Made by a program: the position numbers and the translations under genes | In this document: positions 26,296-35,262 of the stretch, one piece after another | How the letters are laid out: each line of letters opens with the position of its first letter | Position numbering within the stretch: position 1 is the stretch's first letter | NCBI RefSeq assembly: GCF_029504695.1 | Contig: NZ_JAQFIN010000005.1 | Location: 186,001 to 250,000 of the forward strand | Direction: 5' to 3' | DNA from: Parabacteroides sp. PF5-6 | GTDB lineage: Bacteria > Bacteroidota > Bacteroidia > Bacteroidales > Tannerellaceae | DNA: 64,000 nucleotides | Notes under the pieces: generated by a model | The model's input: the letters and a program-made list of their open reading frames with translations, nothing else | Database searches by the model: none | Told to the model about the DNA's origin: nothing

Positions 26296-27849
26296 TTATT
26301 TCAGTTCGATCGTTACCAATGATTTGGCGGGTAATTTGAAACGCAGTTCCCCGTTCTTGTAAGAAGCGCCTTTGAAGGCAGCCAGTTTTACCTTTTCGGG
26401 TTGAGCAAACGTATTGTAGGTGCGTACATTTTCGCCGGTGATGATCTGGCTACTCGTGATCTTATTGTTGCCGGCGCCGCGTACCGGGCAGGTGATTTCG
26501 ATATCATTTGCCGGGTCGATATTGACAAATGAAAGATGTATTGCCCCGTCTTTATCTTTGGAAGCCGTCACGCTGATTGCCGGCAGGCTGCGTTCGAGCC
26601 GGTCATACGTGCCGCAACGCACATCCGCCGGAAGCAGAACTGCATCCTGATGCACTTTATACATATCAAAAACGTGGTAGGTCGGTGTCAATACCATTTG
26701 CTCGCCTTCCGTCAGGATGATGGCCTGCAGAACGTTCACCATCTGTGCGATATTGGCAATCTTCACGCGGTCGGCATGGCTATGGAATATATTCAGGGTT
26801 AGTCCGGCCAGGATCGCATCCCGGAGGGTGTTTTGCTGATAAAGGAATCCGGGATTCGTTCCGGGTTCCACATTGTACCAGGCTCCCCATTCGTCGACAA
26901 CCAGCTCGACGCGTTTCTCCGGGTCGTATTGATCCATAATGGCCGAATGGCGGGTGAGGAGTTCGTCCATGTGAACCGCGTTCTCCAACGTGCGGAAGTA
27001 TTCATTGTCGTCAAAACCGGTGGCATTGCCTTTGTTGGTCCAGCTGTCGGCAAACGTATAATAATGTAAGGAGAGTCCGTTCATCATGCCCCGGGGGATA
27101 TTTTTCATCAGTGTTTCCGTCCAGCGATAATCGTCCACGTTCGGTCCTCCGGCAATCTTAAACAGGCGATTGTCGCCATAGTTGCGGCAATAGGTGGCGT
27201 AACGGCGATAGTTTTCGGCATAACCGGCCGGGCTCATATTTCCGCCGCATCCCCAGTTCTCATTGCCTACGCCCCAGAACTTTACTTGCCACGGTTTCTC
27301 CCGTCCGTTCTCCCGTCGCAGGTTGGCCATTGGGCTTTCGCCGTCGAAAGTGATGTATTCCACCCATTTCGACATCTCTTCTACGGTTCCGCTGCCCATA
27401 TTGCCACAGATATACGGCTCGGTCTCCAGTAATTCGCAAAGATTCAGGAACTCATGGGTGCCAAAGCTATTGTCTTCGACTACGCCACCCCAATGCGTAT
27501 TGATCATTTTGGGGCGTTCACTGCGCGGACCTATCCCGTCCATCCAATGGTATTCGTCGGCAAAGCAGCCGCCGGGCCACCGCAGATTCGGGATTTTTAT
27601 TTGTTTCAATGCTTTGATGACATCGTTGCGCACCCCGTTGGTGTTGGGGATCGACGAGTCTTCGCCCACCCATAAACCACCGTAGATCGAGCGTCCCAAA
27701 TGCTCGGAGAAATGGCCGTAGATGTGACGACTGATCGTTTGTGTACCTAAATCTGCATTGATGATCACTTCCGCTTTTTCCTGAGCGGAGACAAAGGATG
27801 CTATGGCCAGGCATAGCATTCCATACAAGAATCCTCTTCGTTTGTTCAT
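26296..27849 (-). CDS. GH51 alpha-L-arabinofuranosidase
   Basis: The 517-residue enzyme has a signal peptide ([12 protein letters not shown]) and a TIM barrel plus C-terminal beta domain. The acid/base is E197 in [10 protein letters not shown] and the nucleophile is E320 in [10 protein letters not shown]. It should remove terminal alpha-L-arabinofuranosyl residues from arabino-oligosaccharides, probably in the periplasm. It is the first gene of the PUL operon. The 5' region holds a -7 box and a 21-bp-spaced direct repeat (27912-27940). Confidence 0.92.
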   Translation of the reverse strand: MNKRRGFLYGMLCLAIASFVSAQEKAEVIINADLGTQTISRHIYGHFSEHLGRSIYGGLWVGEDSSIPNTNGVRNDVIKALKQIKIPNLRWPGGCFADEYHWMDGIGPRSERPKMINTHWGGVVEDNSFGTHEFLNLCELLETEPYICGNMGSGTVEEMSKWVEYITFDGESPMANLRRENGREKPWQVKFWGVGNENWGCGGNMSPAGYAENYRRYATYCRNYGDNRLFKIAGGPNVDDYRWTETLMKNIPRGMMNGLSLHYYTFADSWTNKGNATGFDDNEYFRTLENAVHMDELLTRHSAIMDQYDPEKRVELVVDEWGAWYNVEPGTNPGFLYQQNTLRDAILAGLTLNIFHSHADRVKIANIAQMVNVLQAIILTEGEQMVLTPTYHVFDMYKVHQDAVLLPADVRCGTYDRLERSLPAISVTASKDKDGAIHLSFVNIDPANDIEITCPVRGAGNNKITSSQIITGENVRTYNTFAQPEKVKLAAFKGASYKNGELRFKLPAKSLVTIELK

Positions 27850-27884
27850 GATATTTCCTTTAATGTTACTTGTGCTTTCGGGAG

Positions 27885-27892
27885 CAAATGTA
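27885..27892 (-). promoter_or_regulatory. -7 box of the PUL operon
   Basis: On the minus strand this reads TACATTTG, an exact TAnnTTTG match about 36 bp before the GH51 start. No TTTG is present at the -33 distance, as expected for an activator-dependent promoter. Confidence 0.6.
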
Positions 27893-27911
27893 TAAGCAAC
27901 ACTTTATGGAA

Positions 27912-27954
27912 AGGTGGACATTTATACGAATTAGGTGGACGAAAAAAATCCACC
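27912..27954 (-). promoter_or_regulatory. Candidate HTCS operator: 21-bp-spaced direct repeat
   Basis: AGGTGGAC occurs at 27912-27919 and 27933-27940, exactly two helical turns apart, and an inverted partial copy (TCCACC) lies at 27949-27954. The repeats cover roughly -31 to -59 relative to the predicted transcription start, where an AraC-type activator would replace the -33 contact. Assignment to the neighbouring HTCS is inference. Confidence 0.55.
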
Positions 27955-27987
27955 CGGATAAATCCTCTGGGACTATCGTCCGGGAAC

Positions 27988-28018
27988 AAAAAAAACCGGG
28001 CGATTTTTCCCGGTTTTT
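27988..28018 (-). terminator. Terminator of the CDGSH gene
   Basis: AAAAACCGGG (27991-28000) pairs with CCCGGTTTTT (28009-28018). Read on the minus strand the stem ends in a T-run. It lies 47 bp past the CDGSH stop codon and insulates the PUL promoter. Confidence 0.75.
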
Positions 28019-28064
28019 AGCGCGTATTATAAGAACTTGTAAATAAGTGAAATATAAGGGGTGT

Positions 28065-28754
28065 TTATTCCAGTTCGCCTTGGTTTTGCATGTGATTAGC
28101 ATCACAGAAAGGCTTGTTTTTTGATTTTCCGCAGCGACAGAGGGTCACCCGGTTTCGGACCGGATACCGGTTGCCTTCCGCATCTTCAATGGGAATACCG
28201 CCTTTCACCCAGATCGGGCCGTGGGCTTCCGCCGGCATATCTTCCAATAGGCTGATTTCCTGCGGCAGTTCGGGATCTATGATCTCGCCTGCTTTCGTGA
28301 CGGGCGTCAGGCGTCCGCTCGGGCAGTCGGCACATTGTTTTTTGATGATATCGATTGCAGCCGGATCGGTACTGTTTTCGACCAGTTCCCAGGTGGTTCC
28401 GTAGGTGTCGCAAAAGCGGGCTACGGCACATAGATCTTCGGCGTCCAATAAATCGATTTGTTTGCCTTCCAACACTTCAGCCATCTCTTTGTAGGTGGCC
28501 CGTGAAGCGGTCTCTGTTCCGTCGAAGGGGATTCCGGCGAGGTGCGAGCCGTCGCAAAACGGATGATTATTGGTGCGTCCGCATCGACACAGGTGATAGG
28601 TTTCGCTTGTCTTGTACTGCTGAATCAGCTTGTATTCGGTAGAAGCTCCTTTCTGATCGGAGACATAACGCAATTGATTCAACGGGATATCCCCGCTGAC
28701 TGCATACGGACCATTCGGTAATACTTTAATCTTCTTTTTGTTTTCTGGGCGCAT
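28065..28754 (-). CDS. Double CDGSH iron-sulfur protein with central 4Fe-4S-like segment
   Basis: The 229-residue protein has two CDGSH-type 2Fe-2S binding sites. The first is C56, C58, C67, H71 (LCRCGRTNNHPFCDGSH). The second is C206, C208, C217, H221 (LCRCGKSKNKPFCDANH). The part between holds further cysteines (LCAVARFC and CADCPSG), the layout of prokaryotic mitoNEET-type class proteins with an extra divergent iron-sulfur module. Such proteins take part in iron, redox or nitric-oxide-related handling; the exact role is unknown. It is divergent from the ABC-F gene and ends in a strong terminator. Confidence 0.88.
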   Translation of the reverse strand: MRPENKKKIKVLPNGPYAVSGDIPLNQLRYVSDQKGASTEYKLIQQYKTSETYHLCRCGRTNNHPFCDGSHLAGIPFDGTETASRATYKEMAEVLEGKQIDLLDAEDLCAVARFCDTYGTTWELVENSTDPAAIDIIKKQCADCPSGRLTPVTKAGEIIDPELPQEISLLEDMPAEAHGPIWVKGGIPIEDAEGNRYPVRNRVTLCRCGKSKNKPFCDANHMQNQGELE

Positions 28755-28835
28755 AACTATTGTATAATTTACTCTGTATAAAAGAAAACAATTAGAATGG
28801 GATTTTGTTTGTTTTATTCAAAGAAAAAGTATGCC

Positions 28836-28843
28836 TATCTTTG
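28836..28843 (+). promoter_or_regulatory. -7 box of the ABC-F gene
   Basis: TATCTTTG is an exact consensus match, 19 bp before the chosen start codon at 28863. The nearest upstream TTTG is 24 bp away, longer than usual. Confidence 0.55.
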
Positions 28844-28862
28844 CAGCCTTAAAAAAGCAATT

Positions 28863-30500
28863 ATGATATCAATCGACGGACTTACAGTAGAATTTGGCGG
28901 GAGTGCATTGTTTTCAGATATATCTTTTGTTATTAATGAAAAGGACCGGATCGCCCTGATGGGGAAAAATGGCGCCGGTAAATCGACTTTGCTCAAGATC
29001 CTGGCCGGAGTCAGGGAACCGACCCGGGGAAAAGTGTCCGCCCCGAAAGATACGGTGATTGCCTATCTGCCGCAGCATCTGATGACGGAAGACGGACGGA
29101 CTGTGTTTGAAGAAACAGCCCAGACGTTTGCCCATCTGCACGCGATGGAAGCGGAGATCAATGCGATCAATAAAGAGTTGGAGATCCGGACAGACTATGA
29201 TTCGGAGAGTTATTACGAACTGATCGAACGGGTTTCTACGCTGAGCGAGAAATTCTATTCGATCGAAGAGATCAATTACGATGCCGATATCGAAAAGACC
29301 TTATTGGGCTTGGGTTTCAAGCGGGCTGACTTTACGCGGCAGACCAGTGAGTTCAGTGGTGGATGGCGTATGCGCATCGAACTGGCCAAGTTGTTGCTGA
29401 AGAAACCCGATGTCTTATTATTGGATGAGCCGACGAACCACCTGGATATCGAATCGATCCAATGGCTAGAAGATTTCCTGATCGACAACGGGCAGGCGGT
29501 GGTGGTGATCAGCCACGACCGGGCTTTTGTCGACCGGATCACCACGCGCACCATCGAAGTGACCATGGGCCGGATCTATGATTATAAAGTGAACTACAGC
29601 GCGTACCTGCAACTGCGGAAAGAACGACGTGAGCAACAGCAGAAGGCGTACGACGAACAGCAGAAGATGATCGCGGAAACGCGTGAGTTTATTGAACGTT
29701 TCAAAGGCACGTATTCCAAAACCCTACAGGTGCAAAGCCGGGTGAAGATGCTGGAGAAATTGGATATCCTGGAGGTCGACGAAGAGGATACCTCGGCCTT
29801 GCGGTTGAAGTTCCCGCCTTCGCCCCGTTCGGGCTCTTATCCGGTCGCGCTGGAGAATGTATCGAAAAGTTATGGCGAACACCTGGTCTTTCAGAATGCC
29901 AACCTGACCATCGAAAGGGGCGACCGGATCGCTTTTGTGGGCAAGAACGGGGAAGGGAAGTCGACGCTGGTGAAGTGTATCATGAAAGAGATTGAACACG
30001 ACGGCACGCTGACATTGGGACATAATGTGATGATCGGTTATTTCGCGCAAAACCAAGCTTCGCTGTTGGACGAAAACCTGACGGTGTTCCAGACGATCGA
30101 CGATGTGGCCAAAGGAGAGATCCGCAATAAGATCAAAGACCTGTTGGGCGCCTTTATGTTTGGCGGCGAGAATTCGACGAAAAAGGTGAAAGTATTGTCG
30201 GGCGGCGAGCGTACCCGCCTGGCGATGATCCGCTTACTGCTCGAACCGGTCAACCTGTTGATCCTCGATGAGCCGACCAATCACCTGGATATGAAAACGA
30301 AAGATATCCTGAAGCAGGCGTTGATCGATTTCGACGGCACACTGATCGTTGTATCCCACGACCGTGACTTCCTGGACGGACTGGTGACCAAGGTCTATGA
30401 GTTCGGTAATAAGAAAGTGACCGAACACCTGGAAGGCATCTATGAGTTTATGCAGCGCAAGAAGATGGAGAACCTGCGCGAACTGGAACGCAACAACTAA
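28863..30500 (+). CDS. ABC-F family ribosome-associated ATPase
   Basis: I chose ATG at 28863 (MISIDGLTVEFGG); the frame is open 22 codons further upstream but that stretch contains the -7 box. The 545-residue cytoplasmic protein has two ATPase domains and no membrane segment. The first has GKNGAGKST, the signature FSGGWRMRIELA and LLLDEPTNHLD; the second has GKNGEGKST, LSGGERTRLAM and LILDEPTNHLD. The linker between them is long and charged, as in ABC-F proteins that act on the ribosomal E-site. Housekeeping (Uup/EttA-like) versus antibiotic-protection function cannot be told from sequence alone. Its stop codon overlaps the convergent DUF3943 gene by 4 bp. Confidence 0.9.
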   Translation: MISIDGLTVEFGGSALFSDISFVINEKDRIALMGKNGAGKSTLLKILAGVREPTRGKVSAPKDTVIAYLPQHLMTEDGRTVFEETAQTFAHLHAMEAEINAINKELEIRTDYDSESYYELIERVSTLSEKFYSIEEINYDADIEKTLLGLGFKRADFTRQTSEFSGGWRMRIELAKLLLKKPDVLLLDEPTNHLDIESIQWLEDFLIDNGQAVVVISHDRAFVDRITTRTIEVTMGRIYDYKVNYSAYLQLRKERREQQQKAYDEQQKMIAETREFIERFKGTYSKTLQVQSRVKMLEKLDILEVDEEDTSALRLKFPPSPRSGSYPVALENVSKSYGEHLVFQNANLTIERGDRIAFVGKNGEGKSTLVKCIMKEIEHDGTLTLGHNVMIGYFAQNQASLLDENLTVFQTIDDVAKGEIRNKIKDLLGAFMFGGENSTKKVKVLSGGERTRLAMIRLLLEPVNLLILDEPTNHLDMKTKDILKQALIDFDGTLIVVSHDRDFLDGLVTKVYEFGNKKVTEHLEGIYEFMQRKKMENLRELERNN

Positions 30501-31969
30501 ATGCGATAACCCACGCTCAGCATCACGTCGTAGGTTGCTGTCTGCACATTATCGAAATACTTATACCGCGTATGGCGGGAGAAGTGCCGGTTGGAGAATA
30601 CAATATTCCATCGCTTACTGGAGTAATAGGCCAGTTGCGAGGTGAAGATCGTCAACCGGGCATTGCTTTTCTCACCCTGCACATTCAAGCGCTCGAGGTT
30701 GACCGTGCTGAAGTCCAGATCCGGATCGTATCCTTTCCAGGTGAAGATGTGATAGTTTTCGAGGCTTAACAGGAAATTCCACCGTTTCTTGTAGGTCAGT
30801 CCCGTAAAGGCTTTCACGCTGTATCCGCTTCCCAGGTTGTAATCGCGCTCTTCGAGTTGCAGGTAATCGGAGATGCTGGTACCCAGGGCAATGCCGTTTA
30901 TGTAGATCTCGCTATGGATATCCACCGGATCGCCCGGCGACGATTTTTTATTGTATAATACGCCTCCGCCGACTGCGGCCGCCTCCGAGATGCGATAGGG
31001 CGGCACGGTGTGCGTGCTGTTCGAACGCAGCTCCGAATCGTAATAATCGAAATGCTGGAATACCCCGGCGGAGATCGTCCGGTTGCCTTTGTTCCATACC
31101 GGCTTGCCCCATAACGCACCGATGGCGCTGACCTGGGTGATCACCGGCTGCGAAGAGAACAGGTCGAGCCCGGCGCGGAACTGAAACCATTCGTAGGGTT
31201 TATAGAAGTCGTCGTCGAAAGGATTACCGTAGTCCAGGCGGAACGTGAGGTTCATGCTGGTCGTGCCGTATTTGGAATCTTCCTGCTCGGCAAGGAAACG
31301 CGGGCCTACGTTCACGATGAAGTTTACCGGGACGGAAGGAAACGAACGCCCTTTATTCGGGCGGTAACGCCAACTGTCGCCGTCCAACAGGCGGTTGATC
31401 GCCCGCATAGGCGAGAATACGGCAGCCAATAACTCACGGGCTACCCGTTCGGCGCCCGTTGTCCGGTCGTCCAAGAATAAGTCGGAAATGCGAAAGGTGA
31501 CCTCGCCCAATGCCACGCCGCCAAACGAGGTAGCGAGCATATCGTTGATCGAAGGCGGCTCTGCCTCCATAAAGAATTCCCACATCAGGCTGCCGCCCGC
31601 CGTATAGGGAATCGACTGCCAGAAGTTCATGCCGTTGCTTCTTGCTGCGTTGAAATATAAGGAGCCATGATAGGGGTGGGAGATCAGGTTGGTGGTGAAC
31701 TTATCCGTATCCCAGATCGGGCCGGTCCGAAAATTGTCTTTGATCGTGTGTTTGTTGATCCGTGCCCAGGGCTCGTTGGCGATATACCGGTCGAAGCCCC
31801 ATACGACCGCATTGACCCCGAAGGTCTCGACCCCGGCACGCCAGGGACGATAGGGTAGTATGCGGGTCGAATCGCTCACATACTGTCGCGGAACGGATTG
31901 TGGAATATACTGGCCCCATGCCGACAGGGCACAACATAGCCCTAAAATACCTATTAAAACCTTTTTCAT
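30497..31969 (-). CDS. DUF3943 outer-membrane-type protein
   Basis: The 490-residue protein has a signal peptide (ILGLCCALSAWGQ). The DUF3943 region is recognisable by DNFRTGPIWDTDKFTTN, HPYHGSLYFNAARSNGMNFWQS, and FGGVALGEVTFRISDLFLDD. The C-terminal half has alternating strands and aromatic residues ending in YDVMLSVGYRI, which suggests a small beta-barrel in the outer membrane. Function is unknown. It converges with the ABC-F gene, the two stops overlapping. A -7 box lies about 50 bp upstream (32019-32026). Confidence 0.8.
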   Translation of the reverse strand: MKKVLIGILGLCCALSAWGQYIPQSVPRQYVSDSTRILPYRPWRAGVETFGVNAVVWGFDRYIANEPWARINKHTIKDNFRTGPIWDTDKFTTNLISHPYHGSLYFNAARSNGMNFWQSIPYTAGGSLMWEFFMEAEPPSINDMLATSFGGVALGEVTFRISDLFLDDRTTGAERVARELLAAVFSPMRAINRLLDGDSWRYRPNKGRSFPSVPVNFIVNVGPRFLAEQEDSKYGTTSMNLTFRLDYGNPFDDDFYKPYEWFQFRAGLDLFSSQPVITQVSAIGALWGKPVWNKGNRTISAGVFQHFDYYDSELRSNSTHTVPPYRISEAAAVGGGVLYNKKSSPGDPVDIHSEIYINGIALGTSISDYLQLEERDYNLGSGYSVKAFTGLTYKKRWNFLLSLENYHIFTWKGYDPDLDFSTVNLERLNVQGEKSNARLTIFTSQLAYYSSKRWNIVFSNRHFSRHTRYKYFDNVQTATYDVMLSVGYRI

Positions 31970-32018
31970 CTTTTGCCTGATAATGAATTCAACTTCTGTA
32001 AATCATCCGCTTGCTGTG

Positions 32019-32026
32019 CAAACCTA
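32019..32026 (-). promoter_or_regulatory. -7 box of the DUF3943 gene
   Basis: On the minus strand this reads TAGGTTTG, matching TAnnTTTG, about 50 bp before the start codon. Confidence 0.4.
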
Positions 32027-32112
32027 CTTATAATAACGCAGGGGATATTCGTTTAGTTTAAATTAATCTTAGGTATTCTTACGGAAAATGATATTATCTC
32101 AAAGTGATTACG

Positions 32113-32120
32113 TATTTTTG
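32113..32120 (+). promoter_or_regulatory. -7 box of the TRIC-type channel gene
   Basis: TATTTTTG, matching TAnnTTTG, is 14 bp before the chosen start codon at 32134. No TTTG was seen at the -33 position. Confidence 0.45.
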
Positions 32121-32133
32121 CAGCAAAAACAAA

Positions 32134-32745
32134 ATGATAGATTTTATCACCTTCTGCAACTATGCCGGTACTTTTGCCTTTGCAATTAGTGGTATCAGAC
32201 TGGCTTCCGCCAAACAATTTGATTGGTTTGGCGCTTATGTGGTGGGAGTGGTAACGGCTATAGGCGGCGGAACAGTCCGTGATATCTTGTTAAATGCCAC
32301 GCCTTTCTGGATGGAAGAACCGGCTTATCTGATTGTTTCCGCTTTTGCCCTTTTATTTGTTATTGCATTCCGTAAATACGTCATTAAACTAAATAACACC
32401 TTTTTTATCTTTGACGCCATTGGTTTGGGACTTTTTGTGGTTTCTGGTATTGACAAGACTTTGAATTTCGGTTTTCCAATATGGGTAGCTATCGTTATGG
32501 GTATGGTTACCGGTTCTTTCGGGGGAATGATTCGGGATATCCTGATCAATGAAGTCCCGCTGATTTTCCGGAAAGATATCTATGCCCTGACGTGCGTACT
32601 GGGAGGTTTCGTTTATTACATCTGTATGAAACTTTCGGTGTCGATCCTTGTGACCCAATTGGTTACCGCTGTCACGGTCCTGGCAGCCCGGCTTATCGCC
32701 GTGAAATATCACATAAGTGTCCCTGTATTGAAAGGTGATGAATAG
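32134..32745 (+). CDS. Trimeric intracellular cation (TRIC) channel family protein
   Basis: I chose ATG at 32134 (MIDFITFCNYAGTFAFAISG) because the open frame upstream contains the -7 box. The 203-residue protein has seven transmembrane helices with two inverted repeats carrying the family glycine motifs GGGTVRDILL and GGMIRDILINEVP. Bacterial members (YicG/UPF0126) form potassium-permeable trimers in the inner membrane. The asparaginase start codon lies 24 bp past its stop. Confidence 0.88.
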   Translation: MIDFITFCNYAGTFAFAISGIRLASAKQFDWFGAYVVGVVTAIGGGTVRDILLNATPFWMEEPAYLIVSAFALLFVIAFRKYVIKLNNTFFIFDAIGLGLFVVSGIDKTLNFGFPIWVAIVMGMVTGSFGGMIRDILINEVPLIFRKDIYALTCVLGGFVYYICMKLSVSILVTQLVTAVTVLAARLIAVKYHISVPVLKGDE

Positions 32746-32769
32746 AATTATTTATTAATTTTGTACGCT

Positions 32770-33840
32770 ATGACTGTACACGAGAACAATCAGCACGAAA
32801 ATGCCTCTATTTTATTGATCTACACCGGCGGTACTATCGGTATGATGGAAAACCCTGAAAATGGGGTTTTGGAACCACTCAATTTTCAACATCTCAAAGA
32901 CAATGTGCCGGAATTGAAAAAGATGGGATATGCAGTCTCCAGTATTCAATTCGAACCTCCGATCGACTCCTCGGAAATGGGTCCCGAGAACTGGCAGAAG
33001 CTGGTTCGGATCATTGCCGGCAATTACCAGCAATACGATGGGTTTGTGATTCTACACGGGACGGATACGATGTCTTTCACGGCATCCGCTTTGAGCTTTA
33101 TGCTGGAAAACTTAGGCAAACCGGTTATCCTTACCGGTTCCCAATTGCCTATCGGGATCTTGCGAACCGATGGAAAGGAAAACCTGATTACCGCTATCGA
33201 GATTGCCGCCGCGAAAGAAAACGGGCATCCGCTTGTGCCGGAAGTCTGTATCTTTTTCGAAAATAATCTGCTCCGAGGTAACCGTACCAATAAGGTGAGT
33301 GCCGATAATTTCAATGCTTTTCGTTCGTACAACTATCCGCCGCTGGCGCATGTTGGCATCCATATCAAATACGACCTGCCCCAGATCTTTCATCCGATCT
33401 CCGATAAACCCCTGAATCCGCATTATTCGCTCGACCGGAATATTGCGATCCTTAAATTGTTCCCGGGAATGTCTCCGCAAGTGATCGAGAGCATCCTGAA
33501 TATACCCGGACTGAAAGGGGTGGTGATGGAGACGTACGGAAGCGGGAACGCACCCTGCGAAGAATGGTTTCTGGATATGCTGAAAGAGGCGATCGATAAA
33601 GGTCTTGTGATTGTTAATGTTACCCAATGTATTGCCGGAGCAGTTGAAATGCAACGCTATGAAACCGGGCATAAACTATTGGAAATAGGTGTTATCAGTG
33701 GTTACGACAGTACGACGGAAAGTGCGGTGACCAAACTGATGTTCCTTTTCGGACATGGAATGAGTGCTGAAGAAGTGAAGGAACACATGAACTATTCACT
33801 TATTGGCGAGATCACCGTACCGGAGAATGCTCGCCTGTAA
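32770..33840 (+). CDS. ansA: Type I (cytoplasmic-type) L-asparaginase
   Basis: I chose ATG at 32770; a TTG 9 bp upstream is a weaker option. The 356-residue enzyme lacks a signal peptide. It carries the two catalytic threonine motifs: T22 in YTGGTIGM and T98-D99 in LHGTDTM, the latter followed by SFTASALSFML. It hydrolyses asparagine to aspartate and ammonia. It is 24 bp after the channel gene and 17 bp before the MBL hydrolase, so the three are probably cotranscribed. A TAATTTTG box (32756-32763) so near the start codon could make a nearly leaderless transcript, but this is weak. Confidence 0.88.
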   Translation: MTVHENNQHENASILLIYTGGTIGMMENPENGVLEPLNFQHLKDNVPELKKMGYAVSSIQFEPPIDSSEMGPENWQKLVRIIAGNYQQYDGFVILHGTDTMSFTASALSFMLENLGKPVILTGSQLPIGILRTDGKENLITAIEIAAAKENGHPLVPEVCIFFENNLLRGNRTNKVSADNFNAFRSYNYPPLAHVGIHIKYDLPQIFHPISDKPLNPHYSLDRNIAILKLFPGMSPQVIESILNIPGLKGVVMETYGSGNAPCEEWFLDMLKEAIDKGLVIVNVTQCIAGAVEMQRYETGHKLLEIGVISGYDSTTESAVTKLMFLFGHGMSAEEVKEHMNYSLIGEITVPENARL

Positions 33841-33857
33841 AAAGAAAAGATGAAAAG

Positions 33858-34661
33858 ATGAAACTAAGATTTGTTAGTTTGGCAAGTGGAAGCAGTGGAA
33901 ACTGTTATTATCTGGGAACAGCCGAATACGGTATCCTGATCGATGCCGGTATTGGTATACGTACCATCAAAAAAGTGTTGAAAGATTACAATATAGATTT
34001 TTCCCAAATCATCGCCGTATTGATCACGCACGATCATGCCGATCACATTAAGACGGTAGGCTGTTTGGGCGAGAAATTCAATATCCCGGTATATACCACT
34101 GAAAGTGTGCATAACGGGATCGATAAAAGCCGTTATGTCGAAGAAACGCTCTACGGTTCGCGCCGGATCATTCACAAAGAAACCCCGTTTCAGATCAAAG
34201 ATTTTAATATCACAGCCTTTGAAGTGCCTCACGACAGTACGGACAATGTCGGCTACTATATCGAATACGGCAACCACCGTTTCACTTTTGCTACGGATGT
34301 GGGCCATATCACCGATACGGTCAGTAAATATATCTGCCAGGCCAACCATCTGATTATCGAGGCCAACTACGATGAAGAGATGTTGCGTTTCGGCTCTTAT
34401 CCACTCTTCCTGAAAGAGCGTGTCGCCAGTCCGACCGGCCATCTGAGCAATAAGGAAGCCGCCGAATTTCTGGCTACCCACTATCACACGGGACTGAAAA
34501 ACATCTGGCTCTGCCACCTCAGCAAAGACAATAACCATCCGGAACTGGCCTACAAAACAGTAGATATCCGCCTCTTCCAGGAGGGCATACGGGTCGGCAA
34601 GGATGTCAATCTCATCGCTTTAAAGCGCACGACCCCTTCTGAGATTTTTGAATTTGATTGA
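33858..34661 (+). CDS. MBL-fold metallohydrolase, YycJ/WalJ-like
   Basis: The 267-residue cytoplasmic protein has the metallo-beta-lactamase motif THDHADH (H58, D59, H60, D62, H63). Other ligands are in FEVPHD, FATDVGH and the C-terminal LCHLSKDNNHPE. The N-terminus LRFVSLASGSSGNCYYLG is characteristic of the YycJ group, which I recall as a 5'-exonuclease family linked to DNA repair. It ends the channel-asparaginase-MBL gene set, about 120 bp before tRNA-Lys. Confidence 0.87.
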   Translation: MKLRFVSLASGSSGNCYYLGTAEYGILIDAGIGIRTIKKVLKDYNIDFSQIIAVLITHDHADHIKTVGCLGEKFNIPVYTTESVHNGIDKSRYVEETLYGSRRIIHKETPFQIKDFNITAFEVPHDSTDNVGYYIEYGNHRFTFATDVGHITDTVSKYICQANHLIIEANYDEEMLRFGSYPLFLKERVASPTGHLSNKEAAEFLATHYHTGLKNIWLCHLSKDNNHPELAYKTVDIRLFQEGIRVGKDVNLIALKRTTPSEIFEFD

Positions 34662-34721
34662 ATGTGATTTCCGCGTCTGATTAAAAATATCCCTATAGAC
34701 CGGGAAAAAAGAAGAAAAATA

Positions 34722-34753
34722 TTTGTCGAAAAATAATTTAAAACCTATCTTTG
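34722..34753 (+). promoter_or_regulatory. Promoter of tRNA-Lys
   Basis: TTTG (34722-34725), a 20-bp spacer and TATCTTTG (34746-34753) form a textbook Bacteroidota sigma-ABfr promoter, 25 bp before the tRNA. Confidence 0.8.
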
Positions 34754-34778
34754 CACCCGCATCGCAAGAATGCCCAAC

Positions 34779-34851
34779 GACTTGGTAGCTCAGCTGGTAG
34801 AGCAATTGACTCTTAATCAATGGGTCGTGGGTTCGAGCCCCACCCAGGTCA
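34779..34851 (+). tRNA. tRNA-Lys (anticodon CTT)
   Basis: The 73-nt cloverleaf has acceptor arm GACTTGG pairing with CCAGGTC (one G-T pair) and D-loop AGCTCAGCTGGTAGAGC. The anticodon arm ATTGA-CTCTTAA-TCAAT gives anticodon CTT, and the T-arm is GTGGG-TTCGAGC-CCCAC. The CCA end is not encoded. A strong promoter lies upstream and a hairpin terminator follows. The last 13 bases, with the terminator, are duplicated at 35635-35692. Confidence 0.95.
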
Positions 34852-34896
34852 CCCTCAGAAGCCGCTTTTTAAGCGGCTTTTGTTGTTCTGGGATGC
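34839..34896 (+). repeat. Direct repeat copy 1 (tRNA-Lys 3' end plus terminator)
   Basis: This 58-bp segment covers the tRNA 3' end and its terminator. It recurs at 35635-35692 with three mismatches. The two copies bracket hicAB, as attachment-site duplications do for elements integrated at tRNA genes. Confidence 0.8.
34859..34882 (+). terminator. Terminator after tRNA-Lys
   Basis: AAGCCGCTT (34859-34867) pairs with AAGCGGCTT (34871-34879) and a short T-run follows. Confidence 0.8.
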
Positions 34897-34940
34897 GACG
34901 ACCCTTCCGATAGGGAAAGAATGAAAAAATATCCGCTTCC

Positions 34941-34971
34941 TTGCGTTCGTAACTAAAAATAGTTACATTTG
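34941..34971 (+). promoter_or_regulatory. hicAB promoter with embedded operator palindrome
   Basis: TTG (34941-34943), a 20-bp spacer and TACATTTG (34964-34971) form the promoter. Inside the spacer, GTAACTA (34949-34955) and TAGTTAC (34960-34966) form a perfect 7-bp inverted repeat with a 4-bp gap that enters the -7 box. This is the expected place for autorepression by the HicB DNA-binding domain. Confidence 0.65.
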
Positions 34972-34987
34972 CGTAAACAATTAAGCA

Positions 34988-35251
34988 ATGACAGCAAAAG
35001 AGAAGTTGATAGCTCGCTTTAAGACTTTACCTAAAGACTTCACCTATGATGAATTATGTAAGCTCTTGAAAGGGTTTGGATTTGAGAAAAGCAACAAAGG
35101 TAAGACGTCCGGCTCTCGTGTCCGTTTTATTAACGCAGAAAGCAAGACCATTATAGATTTGCACAAACCTCATCCCGGTAGCATTATGAAAGAGGGGGCT
35201 TTGAAAGATGTTTATGTTAAGCTTGTATTGAATGATTTTATAGATAAATAG
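34988..35251 (+). CDS. hicA: HicA-type mRNA interferase toxin
   Basis: The 87-residue protein matches the HicA dsRNA-binding-like fold, with TAKEKLIARFKTLPKDFTYDELCKLLKGFGF leading into the beta hairpin SGSRVRF and the C-terminal LHKPHPG..MKEGALKDVYVKL. HicA toxins cleave mRNA and are neutralised by HicB. The gene is 11 bp ahead of hicB and lies between direct repeats of the tRNA-Lys 3' end. Base composition is more AT-rich than in the flanking metabolic genes. Confidence 0.87.
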   Translation: MTAKEKLIARFKTLPKDFTYDELCKLLKGFGFEKSNKGKTSGSRVRFINAESKTIIDLHKPHPGSIMKEGALKDVYVKLVLNDFIDK

Positions 35252-35262
35252 GAGAAATTACT

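Noticed and set aside
32756-32763. Dedicated promoter giving a leaderless asparaginase transcript
   Set aside because: TAATTTTG fits TAnnTTTG, but there is no -33 element at the right distance and the gene is more simply read from the upstream channel promoter.
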